DNA of 64,000 bases from Anastrepha obliqua (lineage: Eukaryota > Arthropoda > Insecta > Diptera > Tephritidae): positions 47,218,001 through 47,282,000 of the forward strand of contig NC_072895.1 of NCBI RefSeq assembly GCF_027943255.1, written 5' to 3'. Position numbers and translations under genes: made by a program. Below, piece after piece: positions 55,430 through 64,000 of this stretch. The notes under the pieces are model-generated. The model saw nothing but the letters and a program-made list of their open reading frames with translations, searched no databases and had not been told where the DNA came from. Position 1 is the first letter of the stretch. Each line of letters starts with the position of its first letter.

Positions 55430-56290
55430 AAAGCATGAGACGAGCAGAATAAGACGACTATGGGATCAATAAAATACATAGACAGAAGGGCATATTTGAG
55501 AAATATTTTTTGCACACGTTCGATTCTATTGATAGCCTGCCAACTACACGCTCTCCAAATAAACACAGCATATTCTAAATGAGATCTAACAAAAGATATA
55601 TATGTAGAGTAACTTAATAGTGTAGGGATCAGAGAACTTAGTGGCGTTCCGTCTGACGAAACCCAACATCGAAAAAGATTTTGACGTAATATAATTTATA
55701 TGGTTATTAAAAGAGAATTTGCTGTCAAAGATAACGCCAAGGTCCTTAAACTCGCTAACACACTGCAGGACACATGTCGAGATACTGTACTTATTGCACA
55801 AAATGTTAGATGTTTTCGAATAAGATATTTGAAAGCACTTAGATAAGTTCAGCGAAAGTCGTGAATTCTCGCACCACAAGTAAAGCCTATTCAAATCGGC
55901 TTGAAGTTTAGTAGCATCTTCTTGAGTCTTGATCGCTGAGAAGATCTTAAGGACATCAGCATAAAACAAAATTTTAGCATATGAGAAACAACTTTTGATG
56001 TCATAAATAAATAACACAAATAAAAGCGGTCCCAAGATATTCCCTTGCGGAACACCAGAGGTGGCAGCAAAGGGGGTAGATGAAATACCATCAATTGTTA
56101 CAACACAACGTCTATTGCTCAAATAAGTGTTTATTCATTGCAGAAATGCAGAATGAAAACCAAAACAAGCTAATTTTTTATCTAAATTTCTATGAGAAAC
56201 TTTGTCGAAGGCTTTCAAAAAGTCGGTGTAAATACAATCGGCCTGGAAGCCAGCCGAGAAAGAATCAATGCAGTATTCACTAAAAACGGC
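55430..56290 (-). pseudogene. LINE fragment, reverse transcriptase (jockey/I-like)
   Basis: Open minus frame 56,122-55,586: VTIDGISSTPFAATSGVPQG, then NILGPLLFVLFIYDIKSC, the RT palm. The active-site block is ILFYADVLKIF, so the YADD aspartate pair is reduced to one. Then LNLSKCFQISYSKTSN, SEFKDLGVIFDSKFSFNNHI and MLGFVRRNATKF. Below 55,586 the frame changes (FVRSHLEYAVFIW, RIERVQKIFL). Sequence 5' of 56,122 also fits RT in another frame (FLKAFDKVSHRNL). No ends were found. Confidence 0.75.
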
Positions 56291-56408
56291 CTATTTTAAA
56301 ACAAATAGTTAGGTTAACCTGTTGCAGATTATCAAACACAGATGATGAAGCCATTAACCTTAAATATTTTTGGGTTATTCATTTAAAAATTAGATTTTTT
56401 TAAATATA

Positions 56409-57148
56409 CAGTCTGTGTCAGAAGAAAATTACCGGTTATGTTCTTGTAACTTCAAGATATATTTCGTTTTGCTTTTTGCAGCGTAATAGTCCCACTCAAG
56501 GGCTACGACGCCAGTGTTAACTCAGGTCAGAGTCGTTCGAAAATTTCCCGTAAACGCAACCAAACCGAAATGAGTGAGAAGTGCGCGAAGCGTGTCGAAG
56601 TGTTTCGAAAAGTGATTAAAAATCAAAAAAGTTTGTTGTGATGTGGAATCAGCGGGGATATAGTGTACAAAAAAGTTGATGACTTGAAGCGAGCGACGAC
56701 AAACACATTAAGAAACAACAAAACAAGAAAATGACGTCACAGTAATGGACTGACCTTCCCAGTCCCCAGACGCCAACCCCATTGAAAATATGTGGGAATT
56801 ATGAAAGCGCATCTTGCCGGAAAGCCAGTCCATGATTTAAAGCAATTCGTGCGTCAAGTTCACAAAATCTGGTCCTCTTTGTCGACGAGCTACGCAGAAA
56901 AGCTGGTTCAAAGCATGCCGAGAAGATGCACGGCTTATTGAGTAATTGCGAGTCGTAGTTTTGTACATATTTTCATGCAAAAAAATTTTAAATATAATAC
57001 ACATCTTTTATAAAAAAAATAAATAATTGGCGCGTACACTTCTGTTAGGTGCTTGGCCGAGCTCCCCCTCTTATTTGGGGTGTGCGTGTTGATGTTGTTC
57101 TTTTATACTTCATGAATAATCGCGTTTCCTTTTTTCTGACACAGCCTG
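56409..57148 (+). mobile_element. Tc1-like transposon remnant with both ends
   Basis: TA at 56,407-56,408 and 57,149-57,150. Inverted ends CAGTCTGTGTCAGAAGAAAA and, reversed, CAGGCTGTGTCAGAAAAAAG. Plus strand: MSEKCAKRVEVFRKVIKNQK (N-terminus, 56,571). The core is deleted. Then SPDANPIENMWEL (third acidic block, about 56,760), KAHLAGKPVHDLKQFVRQVH and YAEKLVQSMPRRCTAY, ending near 56,940. A 5'-truncated SINE sits inside at 57,013-57,109. Confidence 0.8.
57013..57109 (-). mobile_element. tRNA-derived SINE, copy 4 (5'-truncated)
   Basis: Only the 3' 97 bp: GAACAACATCAACACGCACA to CGCGCCAATTATTTATTTTT. Target duplication CTTTTATA at 57,005-57,012 and 57,110-57,117. The 5' truncation with intact tail and duplication is the signature of target-primed reverse transcription. 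Confidence 0.85.
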
Positions 57149-57639
57149 TAGAGGTGCATTTATTAGGTACACTTTGAAATTTAATTTTTTGTCTCTTAAA
57201 ATTCTTTTTCTCCTTGTACGATTGCCACATTAGTGTGAACTGCCCTATTGCCTATAAGTTTTTATTACGACAAAATCATTTTAATCGGAGACATTTGCGG
57301 GAGCCATTTGCGTCAAGCGAAAGCATTTTCGTGCGTCAGACTTGATTTATGTATACAAACAGAAAATTAGTATAACAAATGCATATGTAGGTATGTGTTT
57401 ATGCATTTATTTATTTGTAGAGCAAATGTGTTTTTTCATTAAGTCATTTAAGAAACTTTGATATAATACGATAGAAATACCGAGGAGCTTATTAGTAAAG
57501 AAATTTATTACAAAAGAACATTTGTTAATGACAATCTGACAAAAATTGTATTAAAATCCGAACTTCTACAATGCATTTAATATACACTCTCAAACAGGGC
57601 AAAGACAACCGTGCAGGAAACCTATGGCAGATGTCATTA
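57149..57639. other. No recognisable gene
   Basis: A+T-rich sequence. Nothing identifiable. Confidence 0.4.
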
Positions 57640-57980
57640 AAAGTTACGTTACCTAAGGGCTAATCTGGTAGGAGTGGAAGCTGTATTTTGTGCGACCAAC
57701 TCGGTGTGTCATACTATTAACTATTGAAAGCGAGTAAAACCAACGCAGGAGGTCAGTTTCTAATGTCATTAATGCGTATGAGTCACGCTGCGCACTGGCC
57801 ACAGTGTCAAGAGAAACCGCACATTAGGCATCATAGCGCTAAAGGGGTGAAGACGTACATACACTTAGAAGTACTGAAATGGAAGGTCTTACCTGGCCTG
57901 CCGTACTCTCCAAGCATTGCTTCTTCCGACTGCCATTTTTTCGATCGATGGTACCTACTCTTGCTAAGCAGCATTCTCTA
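57640..57980 (+). pseudogene. Mariner transposase fragment, C-terminal half
   Basis: Plus strand. GRSCILCDQLGVSYY is followed by LLKASKTNAGGQFLMSLMRM (usually LLK...T....Y..QLMRL). Then LEVLKWKVLPGLPYSPSIAS and SDCHFF, the third-Asp block. The second-Asp block is too altered to read. It ends near 57,980 in an A-rich stretch. A diverged relic without ends. Confidence 0.6.
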
Positions 57981-58066
57981 AAAACCAAACAAAAAAAAGA
58001 GGAAAAAACAAACATAAATATTTAAAAAAAATATAAAAACAAAATTAAAAAAAACGACGGACATTA

Positions 58067-58352
58067 GGCGGTCCCTTAAACGATTGGGTTGATGCGTGAC
58101 TACCATTCGAATCTCAGGTGTATGAAACACTAAAATGATAGGACAAGTTTTTTTCTAATAGCGGTCACTCTTGGCAGGCAATGGCAATCCTTTGAGAGTA
58201 TTTCTGCCATGATAAAGCTTACAAAAAATGTCTGGTGTTCGGAGTCGGCTTCCAACTGTGTGTCGCTCTATTTGTGGGACAATATCGAGGGCACACCACA
58301 AATAGGAGAAGGAGCTCGGTAAAATATCCAAAAACGGTGTAAGCGTCAATCA
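58067..58352 (+). mobile_element. tRNA-derived SINE, copy 5 (diverged)
   Basis: The head GGCGGTCCCTTAAACGATTG has lost most of the A-box, and the B-box is reduced to a TTCGAATCTCAGG remnant. The body has TTTCTAATAGCGGTCACTC, GTTCGGAGTCGGCTTCCAAC and CACCACAAATAGGAGAAGGA. The 3' end GTGTAAGCGTCAATCA is followed at once by a mariner end. An older copy. Confidence 0.75.
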
Positions 58353-58354
58353 TA

Positions 58355-59070
58355 AAGGGTGATAAATTTATAGGTATCGGATTTTAAATTGAAATAAAGC
58401 AACGAAAATTCAAATTGATTGGGAATCTTTACTATTTTTGTATAGAATCATTCATGACATTTGTTGGTCCCAAGTGCACTATAATTCGACCATCCGTAAA
58501 CACCAATTTTAAATGAGTCGCTAGAGGACTTCGGTCGGTCGGTATCTCGTGAATAACTTCAGTAATGTTGGCATCTAACTCCTCAATTGAAGCTGATTCA
58601 TCCAAAGTATTTAGACTTTACATACCCCCACTAATAAAAGGCCAAATGAACGGTCTTTGCGGTCAATCCAGTGGTCCGAGACGAGAGATAAATTGCTCAC
58701 CGAAGCGACAACGCAGTAAATCCATTATTTTATAAGCTGCATGGCAAGTAGCGCCGTCTTTTTGGAACGAAATGTTATGGAGATCACAGGCTTCAATTTC
58801 CGGCATCAAAACGTCGTTCATCATGGCGCGATTGCTTTCGCCAATCACTGTTATATTGGCGCCAGCCTCGTCTTTGAAGAAACCGAGGATTCCTCCAGCC
58901 CATAAGCCGCGCCAAACGGTTGTTTTCAATGGATGTAATGTCTGTTCTTGAATGGCTTCGGGTTGCTCTTAAGCCCAAATATGGCAATTTGGCTTATTGA
59001 TGTGGTCATTAAGCAAAAAATGGGCCTCATCGCAAAATTTCTGGCCTGAACGCACGATGAATTGTACGAT
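58355..59070 (-). mobile_element. Mariner-type element, one end only
   Basis: TA at 58,353-58,354, then AAGGGTGATAAATTTATAGG, a typical end of this group. Minus strand from 59,050: CDEAHFLLNDHINKPNCHIW (first Asp) and TLHPLKTTVWRGLWAGGIL. Then FFKDEAGANITVIGESNRAM, NISFQKDGATCHAAYKIMDL (second Asp) and RCRFGEQFISRLG. After a frame change and deletion of the third-Asp block comes the C-terminus SIEELDANITEVIHEIPTD. The other end and the DNA-binding domain are cut off at the junction with the Mutator-like piece at 59,083. Confidence 0.75.
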
Positions 59071-59082
59071 TTGTAAATGGAT

Positions 59083-59410
59083 TTTTTTTTCTTGATATCT
59101 CAAAATAGGTTTTTGAGAATATACTGTGAAATTTTTGGAAAGATACTCCCAGTATTTTCGATTCTACAGCCCTTTTAGCAGGTAGAGTCAGATTCGTCCC
59201 GCGGCGGCATCAATGGTTGCACTTAAATGGTCAAAACTTTAAACTCAATTATCTCAAAACTACTTTTTTCGAACTGGTGTTGTCAAAAACAAACAAACTA
59301 TTCAATTGAATAGTCTGAAATGTTAATATGTACTAGAATCATATTACTATTTCAATTATTTCATATTTTTCACATTAGACAGTTGAAAAATAAGGCAATT
59401 CCATGGAAAA
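59083..59410 (+). mobile_element. Mutator-like family, noncoding piece, copy 2
   Basis: It matches 61,620-61,300 (reversed) and 14,060-14,990 without the MITE. Shared words include CTGTGAAATTTTTGGAA, GTCAGATTCG, ACTTTAAACTCAATTATCTC (59,242-59,261) and TAGAATCATATTACTATTTC. It contains the unoccupied TTAA target of the MITE seen at 14,110. No coding part. Confidence 0.6.
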
Positions 59411-60489
59411 GTCCGCTGTAAACCATATGAATACGTGCTATACAATTCGCTTAAATTGTTCTATGTAATATTACGTCGCGCTGGTGAGGCTACTGCAAAA
59501 AGCCCAAGTTCAAGTAACGATTAACACTTTTCACCTTTCTAAACGTAACCCAGCCACAATAATAGCATATAAAAGCATATTCTCATGATGTTTTTTTTAT
59601 TTTTATAACCGCACTAAATATGCACAAACATACATATGTATGTGCATATGTGCATATTCACCAATGTAAGCACGCGCATAGGTGGTGGCTCCATATATAT
59701 AGTACATATAAGTATGTATATGTGCACTCGTTCGTACAGCACTTGGCCATTTCGCCCCACTTAAGCATTCTTTATTGACGGGATTTTATGTGCGCCGAAC
59801 CTGTTCAAATTCACACAGCGTTTAGCCAGGAGTCTATCGTACCCACTTAGGTACATACTCATATGTGTGCGCCATATCTACATTTGTATGCATGTTATGC
59901 TAAACGTTACGACTATATCTCAAAATGCTGTAGGACAAGCATTCAGAGCGTTGAATGCTCGCTCTATGATTGTTCTAAGCGCTCTTGCCGCACTTTACGA
60001 CCAAATTATCCAGTGCAAAGTTGTTACGAGCACCTTAACGTGTTACAAATTCTCAAGCAGCAATAGCTCAAATATTGTTTTGTTAAGCAAAATTTTTCGT
60101 GGTATTATCTTTTGTTACTTTGTGTTTACTATTAAATTTGTATTTTCTGCTTGAGCTTTTAATTTTTGCAATTTTTGGTCTTTTGTGCTCCTTTTGTGCC
60201 TTTGGTTATTCCTTCATTTGGTTGTAGTGCATTTTCTCCATTACTGGAGTAGTAAAATTATACGATTAGGAGCAATTTGGGCAATAAAAAACTCCCACGG
60301 TCAGTGTCCAATTTCGCTGTATCCATTGCATAGCATTAATACTTCTGCTTCAGGTGTGTCCATGAACAATGTGACCATCAACAAAAGCTACCAACACTAA
60401 GGTAATTTTACATAGCTTAGTGGAATTTCCTTGTCGGGAGAATCGGAATAATTTTCTAGTTCAAAGCTGTCACCTACTTCGAGAAAAAC
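59411..60489. other. No recognisable gene
   Basis: A+T-rich with a CATA microsatellite at 59,620-59,720. Open frames 59,863-60,154 (plus, two frames) have no known domain. Confidence 0.45.
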
Positions 60490-61066
60490 CACAATTATCC
60501 CCTTCACAAGAAAAAGAAAGTTGGTGTTTCCTATATTGAAAATAAATGAAACAGTGATAGAACTAAAGGAAGAGATCAAGTATCTAGGTTTAACCTTAGA
60601 TAAAAAACTCAGTTGGGAGGCACATATAAATAATATAACAACAAAATCCAGGAAATCTTTGTGGACAACCAAACAATTACTAGGGAGATCCTGGGGCCTC
60701 AGCCCTAGTATGGCCCTCTGGATATACACCCGAATGGTTAGACCAATCATACTGGGTCACTAGTATGGTGGAGCAAATCTATCCAACAAACAGCGATAAC
60801 CAAACTGGGAAAAGTACAAAGGCTTGCTTGCCTATGCATCACAGGGGCTATGAGAACTACCCCAACAGCTGGCATGGAAGCACTCCTTAATCTCCCACCA
60901 CTTCATATAGCAATCCAAGAGCAAGCAGCTACGCAAGCACTCATGCTACACATCAAAGAAAATTTCAAATTAGGCAACGTCACCGGTCACCTAAGTATCC
61001 TAAATAAAATCAAAAACACCATAAGCATGGCTCAAGTTTCAGACCACATTGACCCAACCCTAAAAA
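60490..61066 (+). pseudogene. LINE fragment between reverse transcriptase and RNase H
   Basis: Plus strand: IKYLGLTLDKKLSWEAHINN (the block after the RT palm), SLWTTKQLLGRSWGLSPSMA and LWIYTRMVRPIILG. After a frame change come KLGKVQRLACLCITGAMRTT and PTAGMEALLNLPPLHIAIQE. It ends at VSDHIDPTLKKK, where an A-run meets the Mutator-like piece. It belongs to the RNase H-type LINE group, but no RNase H remains. Confidence 0.75.
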
Positions 61067-61067
61067 A

Positions 61068-61620
61068 AAAAAATTATTTTTATAATTTTAAAAATGGCGC
61101 TGAAGTTGACCCTACCGAAAAATTGGACCTGGACGGTGTTGTCCTTTTTTGGGTCTTCTATTTATCTGAAACACAAAAATCAAAAAAATTATTAATCAGT
61201 ATGACTGTAGCTATGTATCGTACCAGAATAAAAAGAAAAAAAAATTGCGAAATGACGCGGTTTTAAATTTGACACTCTAAAAATCGGGTTTTTTTCAGTT
61301 TTTTAATAAAAAAAATAAGAAATAATTGAGATAATAATACGGCTCTAGTACGGGCGATAGACATTGATATTCTCAACAACATATGAAAATTTCAGACGAT
61401 TCGGTTGAATAGTTGAGTTTAAAGTTTTGACCATTTAAATGCGACCATTGACGCCGCCACGTGGCGAATCTGACTCTACCTGCTAAACGGCTGTAGAATC
61501 GAAAATACTGGGAATATCCTTCCAAAAATTTCACAGTATATTCTTAAAAGGTATACTTTTGAAATATCAAAAAAAATCGATTTTCTGAAAATTCTAAACC
61601 ACCGAGACCTCTTAAGACTG
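61068..61620 (-). mobile_element. Mutator-like family, noncoding piece with one terminus, copy 3
   Basis: Minus-strand copy of the same repeat as 14,060-15,160. The terminus near 61,605-61,620 reads GAGGTCTCGGTGGTTTAGAA inward. The inner end includes TTTCAGATAAAT and ACAACACCGTCCAGGT, as at 15,053-15,098, followed by an A/T-run. It carries the uninterrupted TTAA target. Joined to a LINE at 61,066. Confidence 0.6.
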
Positions 61621-62040
61621 CACTGTTTCGTTACTACCGCAAAAGTGATGTGGGGCATACGAAATTCCATTTATCGAATTTAATACCAGTTCCGAAATAA
61701 TGAAAAACGCATTCAACAGGGTAACTGACACTTTCCAGGCAACTTTGACATTTTCAGAGTAAAATTCATAGGTTTGGCTTAAAATATACCACTGTTTCTC
61801 CACTAGTATTGCAGTAGTGGATTTCCTTGCATGGTTACGTACAACTAAGCAAACACAAGTACAATAGTAGTACCGCCCACTTTACATTGTTCGATCGAAA
61901 TCGAATTGAATTCATTATAAACTCATTCGCCAATTCGCCGACAACGTCAAATCATATCTCTACTCATTTTCTCTGTGTGAGTGCATATACTCGTATGCAC
62001 ATAGATAACACATCAATACATTTATTGGAGTGAAGCAGTC
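61621..62040. other. No recognisable gene
   Basis: A+T-rich spacer. No domain or repeat recognised. Confidence 0.35.
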
Positions 62041-62290
62041 GGCTGCCGTAGCCGAGTGGGTTGCGCGCGATTACCATTGGGTGAATGCAGAGCTGGTTGT
62101 TCATTTTGAACCTGAAAACTAACATGATAAAACGTTTTTTTTTTTCGAAAAAGTTCAATTAAAACAATTCTGTTCGGAGAAGACATAAAACTGTAGGTGT
62201 CTTCAGTTGCAGAATAACATTAAAAAGCACAACACAAATTGGGGAGGGGGAGCTCAAACAAGCACCTGACAAAAGATTTATCCCCCAATT
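62041..62290 (+). mobile_element. tRNA-derived SINE, copy 6
   Basis: The A-box TAGCCGAGTGGG (62,049-62,060) is intact; the B-box is degraded. Body words: CTGTTCGGAGAAGACATAAA, ACTGTAGGTGTCTTCAGTTG, AACACAAATTGGGGAGG. The end is ATCCCCCAATTAAG. Diverged from the others. Confidence 0.7.
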
Positions 62291-63666
62291 AAGCACAAGA
62301 TGAACCATATAAATGCATACATGTAAGGCAATCAATTGGGAATGTGTAAGCTTATGGCCATGCATCAAATACTTAAATGGGTAAATGGGTGTGTACTTAA
62401 GGGAGCGAGCAATTCAACCAATCCGTTGTGAGAGCATAGAATTGTATATTATTACCACTTGTAGATATATCAATATCGTATTCCAATCATTGTCCGCATT
62501 AAGTGATTCACCACGTCTGATGGCTCGGCTGCATAGCCACTTTTAGCGACCCTGCAGGAAAAATTTTAACTAATTAGATGAATTTCTAGTTCACAGTTAA
62601 TCACTTAAGTAGGCTACAAACGACGAGCAAATTTTGATTTTCAGCGAGCGGCTCGCACATCATCGTTTGTGGTGTGGTGCGCGAACATTACATTGATAAC
62701 AACAACAACTATCGCATTTTGTGTTGATGCTTGAAGTTTGCACATCGACGGAAAATTAGTTAAGTGCCTAAAAAACTAGCTAGCAATATGGCAAATAAAA
62801 AATGAGAAATATAAAAAAACGAAAAACCGAACAAATGGAAGCATTGGATAGGAATGAATGGCTTTAGTGCAGATAAATTGCTGAGCATGTTTCTACTACT
62901 ATTAAGCCGAGAGACTGGAATTAAATATTTTCCATGAATTTCCAGCCTGAGGCAAGGAATCTTAATGTAGCGGATAAGCTTTCGTTTGGCGTAATCGCGT
63001 TTCGCATTGATATATTTTTTTAACAGTTGCAGGCGTTACCAATTCGAGAATATTCGCAAACAATTTTTATAATATCTAAAATCCGACAATTCGAAACCAA
63101 TTAATAGCTATACATGATATCTTTCTTCTGTTTCTATTAGCCAATCATTTACCCATTTTTCGGCGTTTTGCTTTTTGTGTTTGCTCTCTTTCCCTGTTTC
63201 TTTTTAAACAAGCATAAGCATTTTTGCTACCCATCTTTACGTTATCAGCACAAAAGCACATATGAGCCGCTCAGCGTATGTGGCAAACGACAACGAGCAT
63301 GCACACGAGCTAATTTATTGGAATTATGTACTCTATTTAATTTTGGTAAAAAGGTTCCCTTGGCTATCAATTCCTAAGACTATTCAATTTTTAAAGGCTA
63401 TTTTAGATAAAAATTCATGGTTATTTTAGAGATATCGGAATGGAAGAAGTATCAAATGCTCTTCATGGATAAAATTTTGCAAGATAAATAAATTCTCCCA
63501 GTGCTAAATTCAATTTTTTAGTCCCACCAATGCCACAAAACAATTATGTAACTGCAATTAGTGAGATTAGTTACAGGCGCTAAATTCGCGGATGGTAACA
63601 AAGAAAACACGTGAAAAATATAAAGTTTTGTGCTTTGCTTGGAATCGAAAAAAAACTCAAAATTGT
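62291..63666. other. No recognisable gene
   Basis: A+T-rich. The plus frame 63,168-63,377 and others lack domains. Confidence 0.4.
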
Positions 63667-63750
63667 AACCACAAATAAACAAATATATCCATGATCAAAA
63701 AGTACCGGAACCACAAATAAACAAATATACCCTATGATCAAAAAGTACGA
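63667..63750. repeat. Two-unit tandem repeat, 42 bp
   Basis: AACCACAAATAAACAAATAT opens both units (63,667 and 63,709), and both contain ATGATCAAAAAGTAC. There are few differences. Confidence 0.75.
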
Positions 63751-63829
63751 ACCGCGCACGTGGGAACCGGCCCATATTTTTTCCTTATGTTGGTGGGACT
63801 GTAAAACACACATCTGTCACTATTTATTC

Positions 63830-64000
63830 ATTTTGAAGCGTTTGAGAGATGCTGTACGTCGCAAACGGCTGGAAATGTAGGCAAACAATTCTTGGATTTT
63901 GCATGATGATAACGCACCATCGCACCGAGCCCAAATTGTGCTGGATTATTTATTATACCATCGTGTAAACACCACATTCACCTGATATGGCCCCGTGTGA
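63830..64000 (+). pseudogene. Mariner transposase fragment, cut by the window end
   Basis: Plus strand: LKRLRDAVRRKRLEM, a stop, then NNSWILHDDNAPSHRAQIVL (second-Asp block) and FTxPDMAPCD (third Asp) at the very end. The stop (TAG near 63,878) and the altered HPPYSP motif show decay. It continues beyond the window. Confidence 0.7.

Noticed and set aside
60397..60750. Minus-strand frame of 117 codons
   Set aside because: Shadow of the plus-strand LINE fragment with the KYLGLTLDKKLSW motif.

Overview
This window looks like repeat-packed nuclear DNA from a higher fly. A tephritid-like fruit fly is my best guess, from the strong A+T bias, the CATA/TATG and ACTCGTA microsatellites, the dense mariner-type transposons and the RNase H-bearing LINEs; this is inference, not a database match. 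I found no convincing host protein-coding gene. Almost everything that can be named is a transposable element, most of them broken, truncated or nested inside each other.

Left part (1-15,300). After a LINE scrap, a foldback repeat and a short mariner relative comes the most striking locus. A retroelement ORF with a DUF4780-like domain (minus strand, 9.7 kb down to 5.22 kb) is split by two insertions. One is a tRNA-derived SINE with a 10-bp target duplication. The other is a full-length RAG1-like (Transib-type) transposon at 5289-8472. That transposon has a CGCCG target duplication, carries a RAG1-core-like transposase in two frames, and ends in CACAGTG heptamers followed by A-rich nonamers at 12 and 22 bp, an arrangement very like antigen-receptor recombination signals. 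Further right, a Mutator-like element that has lost its middle carries a TTAA-flanked MITE inside its probable intron.

Middle part (15,300-44,000). There is a series of mariner/IS630-type elements, mostly deletion derivatives with TA duplications, and a hAT-like MITE. The first copy of a 2.87-kb element ends in CACTGG/CCAGTG, is flanked by TTA and has TIRs of about 525 bp. Several RNase H-type LINE fragments follow. One is interrupted both by a SINE and by a 2.1-kb DDE transposon with perfect 21-bp TIRs.

Right part (44,000-64,000). This holds a LINE with an internal deletion, a second TTAA MITE, a LINE fragment with an intact RNase H domain, and an exactly bounded mariner derivative that keeps an open frame but lacks its catalytic centre. 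It also holds the second copy of the CACTGG element (same inactivating lesions as the first), Tc1-like elements, four more SINE copies, two further pieces of the Mutator-like family, and a mariner piece running off the window end.

The parts do not form a pathway. What can be read is a stratigraphy: LINE and Mutator copies first, then DNA transposons and SINEs landing inside them, with intact target-site duplications for many events.
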